A stretch of 33,953 nt of DNA from a virus. The DNA lies in the IMG/VR virus record IMGVR_UViG_3300031654_000145, positions 1-33,953 of that record; one strand, 5' to 3'. How positions within the stretch are numbered: the first letter of the stretch is position 1; every line of letters begins with the position of its first letter. Made by a program: the position numbers and the translations under genes. Under the pieces are notes generated by a model. That model had not been told where the DNA came from, ran no database searches, and saw only the letters and a list, made by a program, of their open reading frames with translations. Shown here piece after piece: positions 28,643 through 33,953 of this stretch.

Positions 28643-28670
28643 TGAAGGGGCATACTTATTTAAGAGGGGC

Positions 28671-29231
28671 TTAATATAAGCTTAATGAAGCTTCGGCAAT
28701 AACATAGGCACCAGTGCTCTTTGATGTTTTGACTGCTTTGCCATTAAGGTAAATAGTAACGATGACGCTTCCAGATTCGCCTTGATTTTGGGCGAGGATA
28801 GAAGCATACCAATTATCAAACCTGTCGTATTCATATTCATGGGGAATTGAAACATTACTATACTGTTCTATACCACCCTCATCATTGAAGAGTGTTACAT
28901 TAACCCTATCAGCCGTGCCAGTTATTTTGTAGATGATAGAGTCGTATAGCCATTCTTCCTCTTCCTCTTCTGGCTCGGGCTCTAATTCAGGTTCTGGTTC
29001 AGGTGGCGGTAATGTAGGTTCAGTTATTGGTTCGGGAGTAGGACTGGGGGGTGGGGTGGGTGTGGGCAGAGGACCATCTTCTTTATAATACTCCTCATAG
29101 TATTCGTCCCAGCTAGAATACCCTTCCGGGGGTAGATGCGACTTTGGTTCTGAAGGTGAGCCACAGGCGCACAAGGCAAATACGCCAACGAGCAAGACAC
29201 AGATTATAATGAGAACACTAAATCTTTTCAC
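28671..29231 (-). CDS. secreted lipoprotein with MmpS-like C-terminal domain (moron-like)
   Basis: This 186-residue minus-strand protein starts at GTG (29229-29231) with AAGGGGG upstream. Residues 1-~23 form a lipoprotein signal peptide (KRF, then IIICVLLVGVFALCAC); the LCAC lipobox suggests lipidation at the second Cys. Residues ~30-55 are Tyr/Glu-rich, and residues ~55-92 are a Pro/Thr/Glu linker ending in a Glu run. Residues ~95-186 (IIYKITGTADRVNVTLFND, NVSIPHEY, SVIVTIYLNGKAVKTSKSTG) look like the MmpS/secreted beta domain. It has its own promoter and opposes the late genes, as phage-encoded host-fitness (lysogenic conversion) genes do. Its actual role is unknown. Confidence 0.75.
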   Translation of the reverse strand: MKRFSVLIIICVLLVGVFALCACGSPSEPKSHLPPEGYSSWDEYYEEYYKEDGPLPTPTPPPSPTPEPITEPTLPPPEPEPELEPEPEEEEEEWLYDSIIYKITGTADRVNVTLFNDEGGIEQYSNVSIPHEYEYDRFDNWYASILAQNQGESGSVIVTIYLNGKAVKTSKSTGAYVIAEASLSLY

Positions 29232-29260
29232 TTCAGCCCCCTTATATTTATGCAGTAATT

Positions 29261-29289
29261 CTTATAGCATTTTACCAGCGGTTTGTCAA
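29261..29289 (-). promoter_or_regulatory. minus-strand promoter for lipoprotein gene
   Basis: On the minus strand TTGACA (29284-29289) is followed after exactly 17 bases by TATAAG (29261-29266), with a TGC extended -10 directly upstream. This is close to a consensus sigma70 promoter, about 30 bases before the GTG start. Confidence 0.85.
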
Positions 29290-29332
29290 ATAGTATCTTA
29301 AAAAATAATCTCAAAAAAACTTTGAAAACCCC

Positions 29333-29361
29333 TTGACAAACTGCGAAAACTATGTTACATT
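29333..29361 (+). promoter_or_regulatory. divergent + strand promoter for HTH gene
   Basis: TTGACA (29333-29338), a 17-base spacer and TACATT (29356-29361), with a TGT extended -10. The predicted start is near 29368, two bases before the ATG at 29370, so the transcript would be nearly leaderless. Confidence 0.78.
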
Positions 29362-29368
29362 TAGTAAC
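29354..29368. promoter_or_regulatory. operator-like palindrome over the -10 region
   Basis: GTTAC (29354-29358), five bases, GTAAC (29364-29368). It covers the -10 box and start point of the HTH promoter. The GTTACAT half recurs in the inverted repeat at 29762-29789. Confidence 0.55.
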
Positions 29369-29369
29369 G

Positions 29370-29582
29370 ATGGACAGCCCAATAAAAGTTACAGTTGACC
29401 TACACCACCTACACACCCCATCAGAAGCAGCTAAAATGCTCGGCGTCAGTAGGATGACCCTATGGCGTTGGGTCAAAGCAGGAAAGATAACCCCGGTTGA
29501 AATCGACCGCCAAAAGCTATTTCTAGCCCACGAACTCAATCACCTTACGAAACGCACTAAAGAAGGAGAGTCAAAAACATAA
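29370..29582 (+). CDS. MerR/excisionase-type HTH regulator (70 aa)
   Basis: The ATG at 29370 is preferred; an in-frame ATG at 29352 lies upstream of the predicted transcription start. Residues ~10-50 (HTPSEAAKMLGVSRMTLWRWVKAGKI) are a classic helix-turn-helix of the excisionase/AlpA-like family, with a wing-like continuation (VEIDRQKLFLAHEL). The small size suits an excisionase or early regulator. It is expressed divergently from the lipoprotein and is a candidate to bind the palindrome at its own promoter. Confidence 0.8.
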   Translation: MDSPIKVTVDLHHLHTPSEAAKMLGVSRMTLWRWVKAGKITPVEIDRQKLFLAHELNHLTKRTKEGESKT

Positions 29583-29597
29583 CCCTTAATTTACCCT

Positions 29598-29682
29598 GGT
29601 AGGACTCCTCACCTGACATAACATATAGATAGTCAGCTCCATAAATTGAACGTCCTACCGGACATAACGGTAGGGCGTTTTT
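29598..29682 (+). ncRNA. attenuator-like structured RNA with mutually exclusive stems
   Basis: GGTAGGAC (29598-29605) can pair perfectly with GTCCTACC (29652-29659). The same 3' arm is needed for an intrinsic terminator stem: ACGTCCTACCG (29650-29660) with CGGTAGGGCGT (29668-29678), followed by T-rich sequence. An inner hairpin CTGAC (29613-29617)/GTCAG (29632-29636) sits inside the first stem. GACATAAC also occurs twice (29615-29622 and 29661-29668). The layout is that of an antiterminator/terminator switch, located after the HTH gene. Confidence 0.6.
29650..29682 (+). terminator. intrinsic terminator downstream of HTH gene
   Basis: An 11-bp stem ACGTCCTACCG/CGGTAGGGCGT (one G-T pair) with a seven-base loop is followed by TTTTTATTTT. 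It ends transcription from the HTH promoter or is controlled by the overlapping upstream stem. Confidence 0.85.
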
Positions 29683-29694
29683 ATTTTAGCTTGT

Positions 29695-29708
29695 AGCAGA
29701 CATAAAGC
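29695..29708 (+). repeat. 14-bp direct repeat, copy 2
   Basis: AGCAGACATAAAGC, identical to 3298-3311. This copy lies just after a terminator and ahead of the early gene block at 29816. Same strand as copy 1. Confidence 0.6.
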
Positions 29709-29761
29709 AGATTAAAAAGGGAGTATTACTTAATATCTATACGAACTAGTTATTTTGGTTG

Positions 29762-29789
29762 ATGTAACCCTTGCTGGGGCGGGTTACAT
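29762..29789. promoter_or_regulatory. perfect 9-bp inverted repeat before the early operon
   Basis: ATGTAACCC (29762-29770) and GGGTTACAT (29781-29789) flank a ten-base spacer. The arms contain GTTACAT, as in the operator at 29354. It lies 27 bases before the ATG at 29816, either as a regulator binding site or as an RNA hairpin close to the ribosome binding site. Confidence 0.6.
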
Positions 29790-29815
29790 AATAGGGGAAA
29801 GGGGGTGTTAAAGAA

Positions 29816-30178
29816 ATGAAATCACTACACACAAGACTAGACTATCAGAAGGACGCAGTGCTCAGCGTCACCGAGAATTTTGGCAGGTTCAAGGCAATGG
29901 CAGAATTTGGGGTGAGGGACTACCCGGGCTTTTGTAAATGGCTGAAGGAGGTTACAGGAGATGAGAACTACGGCGTGCGTCCTAAGATTAGCACTAACGG
30001 CGGTCGCCAAACTCTCGGCGACCAACTTGTGGAAGCTGTTCTACGAAAGGTGGCTAGTCTTGAGACTAAGCTGGCGGAGAGGGATGAAAGGATATCCGTT
30101 TTGGAGTGGCAATTAGAGCACGCCGATGGGAAGGAGCAAAACCAAGCCTTGGCTATCCTACAGGCATGTGAGACTTAA
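29816..30178 (+). CDS. hypothetical protein with C-terminal coiled coil (120 aa)
   Basis: ATG 29816 follows AAAGGGGG. The first half (YPGFCKWLKEVTGDENYGVRP) is compact and alpha/beta; the second half is a charged coiled coil (VLRKVASLETKLAERDERIS). No Cys cluster or catalytic motif is visible. It is the first gene of the block leading to the annealing protein, so an early regulatory or recombination-related role is possible but unproven. Confidence 0.6.
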   Translation: MKSLHTRLDYQKDAVLSVTENFGRFKAMAEFGVRDYPGFCKWLKEVTGDENYGVRPKISTNGGRQTLGDQLVEAVLRKVASLETKLAERDERISVLEWQLEHADGKEQNQALAILQACET

Positions 30179-30190
30179 GGGAGGTAGATA

Positions 30191-30328
30191 ATGAAACTTT
30201 GTCCGCATTGTCTCGCTAGGGGCTGGAGGTCTAGGCTCCAGCCAATGAATCCAGTAAGGGCAATAGTCCAAAGGCTACGCTGTATCTATTGCCCATGGAC
30301 TGAGAGAACTCAGGAGGTAGCGAAGTGA
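30191..30328 (+). CDS. zinc-ribbon microprotein (45 aa)
   Basis: GGGAGG lies 10-15 bases before ATG 30191; the frame reads 45 codons to TGA at 30326-30328. Two knuckles (CPHC at the N-terminus, CIYC near residue 31) form a small zinc ribbon around a basic middle. It overlaps the next gene by four bases (GTGA). Probably a nucleic-acid or protein adaptor by analogy. Confidence 0.65.
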   Translation: MKLCPHCLARGWRSRLQPMNPVRAIVQRLRCIYCPWTERTQEVAK

Positions 30329-30447
30329 TACCAGCAGGCTGGATAGTAGGAATATGGATAGCCGGAATTGCCCTCGTTATAGGTCTTATTTGTGCGGTTA
30401 TCTTTTATGAGAAGCCGTGGAAATACTGGCGAAAGGAACGGAAATGA
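30325..30447 (+). CDS. single-pass membrane microprotein (40 aa)
   Basis: GTG 30325 follows CAGGAGG. A short N-terminus leads into one hydrophobic helix (IVGIWIAGIALVIGLICAVI), then a basic tail (KPWKYWRKERK). The topology by the positive-inside rule puts the C-terminus in the cytoplasm. The frame overlaps both neighbours by four bases, typical for a real coupled gene. Function unknown. Confidence 0.6.
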   Translation: MIPAGWIVGIWIAGIALVIGLICAVIFYEKPWKYWRKERK

Positions 30448-30836
30448 CTTTATCTACGCCTATTCTAAAGCCCATCGAAAATGCCTCACAAGCCCTCCCA
30501 GAGACACTTTACTATGCTAGCCGACTTGCCTCTGGTGGACACCAGCCAATCTACAAGAGACTTATGCCTGACGGTGACCCTATCGAGCTGAGTCCTGAAC
30601 CAAGCCAAGAGCTATACAATCATTCACCGGATGGATTCCAGTGGGGTTACGGCGGCTCAGGACCGGCGCAGCTAGCTCTAGCCCTTCTGCTGGACGCCAC
30701 CAACGACCGGGAAACATCCCTGGCTTTTTATCAGGCTTTCAAGTGGGAGAGGGTGGCAACTTGGGGCGACTCTTGGTCTATTACCAGGGGTTTTATTCTT
30801 ATGTGGGTGAAGGGGCAACAAGACCAGCAACCTTGA
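30444..30836 (+). CDS. DUF6166-like protein (130 aa)
   Basis: The ATG at 30444 overlaps the previous stop; the longer frame from 30417 lacks support. The central NHSPDGFQWGYGGSGPAQLA, then LLLDATNDRETSLAFYQAFK and WSITRGFILMW, match the conserved block of a small family often found in phages and plasmids (DUF6166 as I recall it). The role of that family is unknown. The gene lies among early or recombination genes. Confidence 0.7.
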   Translation: MTLSTPILKPIENASQALPETLYYASRLASGGHQPIYKRLMPDGDPIELSPEPSQELYNHSPDGFQWGYGGSGPAQLALALLLDATNDRETSLAFYQAFKWERVATWGDSWSITRGFILMWVKGQQDQQP

Positions 30837-30871
30837 GCCCGCCAGTATAATAATTCAAAAAAGGAGAGCCA

Positions 30872-31678
30872 ATGGCAGACAAAGGACACTGTAAACATGG
30901 AGAATTTAATTTGAATGAGGGGTGCCCGCAATGTATGGAAGAGAGGCGGGCAGCCGGCATAAAGCCAGGGCAAGACGAAATGGAGGATGGCCTGAATCAA
31001 GAAGGCTTAACACTTGTCAGTGCCGAGGAGCCGGTGGCCGAGACAGCATTGGCCAATGCGCCAGGTGCCAACAATGAAGTAATAAGCTACTACAAAGAGG
31101 CATTAAAACTCCAAGCGCGGGCTGAAGCAAAAGTTATCGCCACACCCGACGATATCAAAGCGGCCACTGAAGACCTTTCGGATATCTCCAGACTGAAGAA
31201 GGCGATGGAGGAAAAGAAGCGAGAATACCTTGACCCACTCAAGATACAGGCCGAAGCTATCAGAGAGACTTATAGCACCTTGATGGACCCAATCCTAGCG
31301 GCTGATAAAATCACCCGAGACAAGATACTGGCCTACCGGCAAGAGCAGGAAGACAGGCGCCGGGAGCAAGAAAGGATAAATGCGGTAAAGTTACAGACGG
31401 CCGAGGACGAAAGGCGACTCAGCGGCAAACCAAGCGAGCCAGTGGAGTTAATTGAGGTATCGCCGACTGTCCCCACGCATGTGTCTACAGATCTGGGAGC
31501 GACCGGGCAAAGGGCTAACTGGAAGTGGGAAGTGACAGACTTCAGCCTGGTGCCTGACGACTACAAGCTAATAAACCCTGGCGTGCTAACGCGTGTCGTC
31601 AAGGCCAGCAAGGGCAAGGTAACCATCCCAGGCATCAGGATATTCAACGAGCCGATAATAACAGTAACTACGAGGTAG
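30872..31678 (+). CDS. partner protein of the annealing recombinase (268 aa)
   Basis: AAAGGAGAG precedes ATG 30872. The N-terminus has a small Cys/His cluster (CKHGEFNLNEGCPQC). Residues ~65-185 are a long charged helical/coiled-coil region (KEALKLQARAEAKVIA, REYLDPLKIQAE, YRQEQEDRRREQERI). The C-terminal ~60 residues (NWKWEVTDFSLVPDDYKLIN, KGKVTIPGIRIFNE) match a domain common in phage proteins encoded beside RecT/Bet annealing proteins. The exact function in that pair is not known; it may be a nuclease-related or DNA-binding accessory. Confidence 0.7.
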   Translation: MADKGHCKHGEFNLNEGCPQCMEERRAAGIKPGQDEMEDGLNQEGLTLVSAEEPVAETALANAPGANNEVISYYKEALKLQARAEAKVIATPDDIKAATEDLSDISRLKKAMEEKKREYLDPLKIQAEAIRETYSTLMDPILAADKITRDKILAYRQEQEDRRREQERINAVKLQTAEDERRLSGKPSEPVELIEVSPTVPTHVSTDLGATGQRANWKWEVTDFSLVPDDYKLINPGVLTRVVKASKGKVTIPGIRIFNEPIITVTTR

Positions 31679-31680
31679 AG

Positions 31681-31878
31681 ATGGCTATTTTCAGGCCGGG
31701 CAGAAAGATAACTGATATTCAAGACCTTGTTTATCAACTAGAGCAAGGCAGGTGGGTCTACTATAAGGAAAGGCCTAAAGCCCCTAGCTTTATTCAGCAC
31801 ATGATGTTCAATGTGGTTGTAAAGGGAATCAAAGCGGGGGTTTTTTGGACTGCGGTTAGGCCAGGAGAAAGGTTTTAA
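31681..31878 (+). CDS. small hypothetical protein (65 aa)
   Basis: ATG 31681 has GAGG six bases upstream, and its stop shares a base with the next ATG (TAATG). The product is basic and aromatic (LVYQLEQGRWVYYKERPKAP) with no cysteine and no membrane helix. It is wedged between two recombination-related genes and is probably cotranslated with them. Confidence 0.6.
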   Translation: MAIFRPGRKITDIQDLVYQLEQGRWVYYKERPKAPSFIQHMMFNVVVKGIKAGVFWTAVRPGERF

Positions 31879-33158
31879 TGCCACTTTACGAAGATGAAAA
31901 CACGACTAGGGAAGACTTGGAGAAAACCCGCTTGAAGTCTAAATGCTCGGTCTGCGGAGCTAGGCTGAATATGTATTATGACCAAGAGTCGGGCAAGGCA
32001 TTTATAGCTTGCTGGGACTGGCTCCGGAGCCACCACGAGGGCATCGAGAGAGAAGTCAGCCGCTATGAGAAAGAGGGATTGGCGGCACTAAATATACCGA
32101 CAAGGAGGAAAATTATGGCAGAAGAACACGGAGAGGCAAGGACTACGGCACTGGAGAAGGGGAGATTGCCGACTACCGGAGCCCTCACACAATCCCAAGC
32201 AATGCACATCTTAAAACTGGTCTACCCCGGGGCGCCGGAAGATGAGATTGTCAGGTGCGCTTTGCTATGCAGGGACTTCGGCCTACATCCACTAATGAAG
32301 GAAGTTTACCTCATACCATTCAAGGACAAGGAAGGGGGAGAAACCTATGTAACCGCGCTTGGCATCCGGGCTACTCGCAAACTTATGGCCCAGAAAGGCA
32401 GTTATTCTTATCTGGACAATACGCCCCGGATTATGACCGAGCAGGAGCAAATGACTATCTATGGCGAGATGGACGCCATCAATATCAAGGCTATTACCAA
32501 GCTCAAGACCAAAGATGGGCTAGAGGCTCAAGGATATGGCTCCTGGCCAAAAAATAAAGAGCCGTTTGGGGTAGACAAAGGTAATAGCAAAGCCAATATG
32601 GCCTTCATCAGAAGCGAGAGAAATGCCTTTGGGCGGCTCTACGCTGATGCGATTCCCCAGGGCGTAGAGATTATTGACGAAGCCTATGTTGAGGTTCCCG
32701 ATACGAGCAAGATAATCGATGCTACCGGCGAGATTATCGAACAGAAACCAGTGGCACCACCGGTATCGACCGCGAAAGAGCACTGGTGCCAAGAGCATAA
32801 TTGTGCTTTTGAGAAAAAGACGAGCAGGTTCGGGACATTTTACGCTCACAAGCTCGATGGCGGATGGTGTAACGAGGCCAAGAAAAAGGGCAAAGGCGTC
32901 AAAGAGCAAAAGGCCGAGCCGACTTTAGATACTCCAGCACCGGCGGCAGCACGCCCACCAAGCACTCCGCCTGGAGAGTCTCAGCAAACCAAGCGAGACC
33001 CGGACACTATTACGACCATCAATGAGCTCTATAAAGCCTGTAATGAGGACTTCAAGCTCCAGCCGGCAGATGTTATTAAGGAGCTTGGGGTCACTTCTCA
33101 GACCTTTATTAGTGACACGCCGGCGGACTGTTATCGGAAGATTGCGGCAGTTAGGTAA
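31878..33158 (+). CDS. Bet/RecT-like single-strand annealing protein with zinc-binding ends
   Basis: The 426-residue protein has an N-terminal zinc knuckle (CSVCGARL) with a later Cys in FIACWDW. Residues ~100-280 are the recombinase core: LTQSQAMHILKLVYPGAPEDE, CRDFGLHPLMKEVYLIPF, GGETYVTALGIRATRKLMAQK and NMAFIRSERNAFGRLYAD. This fits the Bet/RecT superfamily, which anneals complementary DNA strands for phage recombination. A C-terminal CxxHNC-type motif (HWCQEHNCAFEKK, then GGWCNEA) follows, and then a Pro/Ala linker. It is coupled to the preceding gene through TAATG. Confidence 0.82.
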   Translation: MPLYEDENTTREDLEKTRLKSKCSVCGARLNMYYDQESGKAFIACWDWLRSHHEGIEREVSRYEKEGLAALNIPTRRKIMAEEHGEARTTALEKGRLPTTGALTQSQAMHILKLVYPGAPEDEIVRCALLCRDFGLHPLMKEVYLIPFKDKEGGETYVTALGIRATRKLMAQKGSYSYLDNTPRIMTEQEQMTIYGEMDAINIKAITKLKTKDGLEAQGYGSWPKNKEPFGVDKGNSKANMAFIRSERNAFGRLYADAIPQGVEIIDEAYVEVPDTSKIIDATGEIIEQKPVAPPVSTAKEHWCQEHNCAFEKKTSRFGTFYAHKLDGGWCNEAKKKGKGVKEQKAEPTLDTPAPAAARPPSTPPGESQQTKRDPDTITTINELYKACNEDFKLQPADVIKELGVTSQTFISDTPADCYRKIAAVR

Positions 33159-33164
33159 TAAGGC

Positions 33165-33254
33165 ATGAGGAAGATTTTAGAAGAGTTCTGGGAATGGTTA
33201 AGCTATGTAGCTTGCTACTTGGGCGAACTCTATATTGAGGTTGAATATGCGTAA
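33165..33254 (+). CDS. possible 29-aa microprotein
   Basis: ATG 33165 to TAA 33252-33254, encoding an acidic, aromatic peptide (MRKILEEFWEWLSYV, then ELYIEVEYA). No clear Shine-Dalgarno is present and it overlaps the next ORF. It fills otherwise empty sequence after the annealing gene. Low certainty. Confidence 0.3.
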   Translation: MRKILEEFWEWLSYVACYLGELYIEVEYA

Positions 33255-33345
33255 GTTAGCCTTTGCTTTAATTATCTTTTGGACGCTATATGGACTATGT
33301 TCAATCGTATTTACAAGAGATAGGCGAGAGGAAGTGCGAGGCTAA
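33247..33345 (+). CDS. possible membrane microprotein (32 aa)
   Basis: ATG 33247 has GAGGTTG upstream. The 32-residue product has a hydrophobic helix (LAFALIIFWTLYGLCSIVF) and a charged tail (TRDRREEVRG). It overlaps the following ORF by 56 bases in another frame, so one of the two starts may be wrong. Confidence 0.38.
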   Translation: MRKLAFALIIFWTLYGLCSIVFTRDRREEVRG

Positions 33346-33544
33346 TGCTCTTGTTATAGCCCCAACTCAGGGCAGGTTGCTTTGTAGAGAGGCTATAGAG
33401 AATTATCTAGGCGAGGATGCCGTTGACCGCTTTGAGGCTAGACGGCAGACCATCTCAGATAAGATGGAAGGAATAAGGGAGAAAGCTGGGCTGAGGGGGT
33501 CGGTAAAAGAGGCTATAAGAATAATTGATGGGCTGAGGGAATAA
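33290..33544 (+). CDS. hypothetical protein (84 aa)
   Basis: The longest frame starts at ATG 33290 without an obvious ribosome binding site. The product is helical and charged (SYLQEIGERKCEANALVIAP, EDAVDRFEARRQTIS, then REKAG and IRIIDGLRE). The stop overlaps the next ATG as TAATG. Family unknown. Confidence 0.55.
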   Translation: MDYVQSYLQEIGERKCEANALVIAPTQGRLLCREAIENYLGEDAVDRFEARRQTISDKMEGIREKAGLRGSVKEAIRIIDGLRE

Positions 33545-33663
33545 TGAGTATAAGCCGATCAGATATTATCCGAGCCGGAAGCTCAATGAGGAGGGGTAGG
33601 CAGCTTGATGTAACTAAAGTAGATACAGTTAAGAAGCTACGGCAAAAGAAAGGAGGCAAGTAG
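33544..33663 (+). CDS. small basic protein (39 aa)
   Basis: ATG 33544 to TAG 33661-33663, coupled on both sides by overlapping start/stop codons. The peptide is strongly basic (SSMRRGRQ, VKKLRQKKGGK), consistent with a nucleic-acid-binding microprotein. Function unknown. Confidence 0.5.
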   Translation: MSISRSDIIRAGSSMRRGRQLDVTKVDTVKKLRQKKGGK

Positions 33664-33869
33664 TGAATCTATATGAGAGGTTTAAGGCGGGATTACTGGG
33701 GCGAAAGCCGAGGATCTGTAGCCGGGTGCGTGTGTTCACGAAGCCACTCCGGTATTACGGCTATAGATATCATCTTATTGATCCTGATGGGAGAGAGGTG
33801 GCAATGGTCAGAAGCGATGCTGTGGTAGCAGTTCGGGCACTAGATGCGATACTAAAGGCTACGAGGTAG
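33663..33869 (+). CDS. small basic hypothetical protein (68 aa)
   Basis: GTG 33663 follows AAAGGAGG and shares its first base with the previous stop. The 68-residue product is basic, with a beta-rich middle (RYHLIDPDGREVAMVRSD) and a C-terminal helix (VVAVRALDAIL). No recognised family. It is the last protein gene before the tRNA. Confidence 0.6.
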   Translation: MNLYERFKAGLLGRKPRICSRVRVFTKPLRYYGYRYHLIDPDGREVAMVRSDAVVAVRALDAILKATR

Positions 33870-33883
33870 GGGGTAGCGGAGTA

Positions 33884-33953
33884 TGCGGAGTAGAGCAATG
33901 GTAGCTCGCCAGACCCATTATCTGGAACTGGGGGTTCAAATCCCCCCTCCGTT
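33884..33953 (+). tRNA. tRNA with CAT anticodon (Met or Ile2), runs to window end
   Basis: Cloverleaf: acceptor 33884-33890 with 33947-33953, D-stem GAGC/GCTC (33893-33896, 33904-33907), anticodon stem CCAGA/TCTGG (33909-33913, 33921-33925), loop CCCATTA with anticodon CAT at 33916-33918, four-base variable loop, T-stem GGGGG/CCCCC (33930-33934, 33942-33946) with TTCAAAT loop. Oddities: C instead of T at position 33, T at 37, and a T-T mismatch at the first acceptor pair. The discriminator and CCA would lie beyond the window. CAT reads Met, or AUA if the C is modified to lysidine (Ile2); frequent AUA codons make the latter worth considering. Confidence 0.8.

Noticed and set aside
29228-29539. 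minus-strand open frame covering the divergent promoters and HTH gene
   Set aside because: It would cover both promoters and the operator and lies antisense to the HTH gene; no start signal is present.
33884-33953. attachment site (attL/attR) at the tRNA
   Set aside because: No integrase gene and no second copy of the tRNA 3' end is visible in the window, so an att call cannot be supported.

Overview
The window is one contiguous piece of a tailed double-stranded DNA bacteriophage or prophage (Caudoviricetes). It has an HK97-type head and a long, non-contractile (siphovirus-like) tail. Strong Shine-Dalgarno sequences, sigma70-type promoters and intrinsic terminators point to a bacterial host. 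The host cannot be named from the sequence. AUA (Ile) and AGA/AGG (Arg) codons are frequent. No integrase, repressor of known family, DNA polymerase or endolysin is visible, so the phage lifestyle is open and the genome probably continues beyond both ends. The first gene is open through base 1, and the last feature is a tRNA that runs to the final base.

Layout. (1) 1-3279: small, tightly packed genes on the + strand: an SPL-like radical SAM enzyme, a Myb/SANT-like DNA-binding protein, several zinc-ribbon microproteins and unknowns. (2) 3262-3449: a regulatory gap with a promoter, a GNRA-loop intrinsic terminator in the leader and an 8-bp iteron-like array. (3) 3449-7077: the packaging module. 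It has a methyltransferase/small-terminase fusion, then a large terminase interrupted at Walker B by an intein. The intein DNA also encodes an HNH endonuclease in a different reading frame. (4) 7050-16951: the head module, with a portal-MuF fusion, an S78 prohead protease with extra domains, the major capsid protein, several decoration or structural proteins and a connector. (5) 16948-20064: head-tail joining, neck, tail terminator and tail tube genes, then a tail-assembly chaperone pair joined by a -1 frameshift. (6) 20066-27416: tape measure, Dit, fibre-like structural proteins and a tail hub split over two overlapping ORFs. (7) 27418-28449: small membrane proteins, the best holin candidates. 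(8) 28450-28670: a cluster of terminator hairpins. (9) 28671-29815: a divergent control region with a minus-strand lipoprotein (moron-like), a MerR/excisionase-type HTH gene, an operator-like palindrome and an attenuator-like RNA. (10) 29816-33869: a recombination and early-gene region with a Bet/RecT-like annealing protein and its partner, surrounded by microproteins. (11) 33884-33953: a tRNA with anticodon CAT.

How it fits together. The late operon (terminase to holins) reads in one direction with overlapping or closely spaced genes, probably from the promoter at 3262-3291 through a leader terminator, so antitermination is a reasonable model. The lipoprotein reads from its own minus-strand promoter, as expected for a gene expressed independently of the lytic programme. 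Several virion proteins carry extra beta-rich or carbohydrate-binding-like insertions, which suggests a heavily decorated particle. The most unusual features are the out-of-frame HNH gene inside the terminase intein, the methyltransferase-TerS fusion with iterons next to it, the split tail hub and the attenuator-like RNA at 29598-29682.
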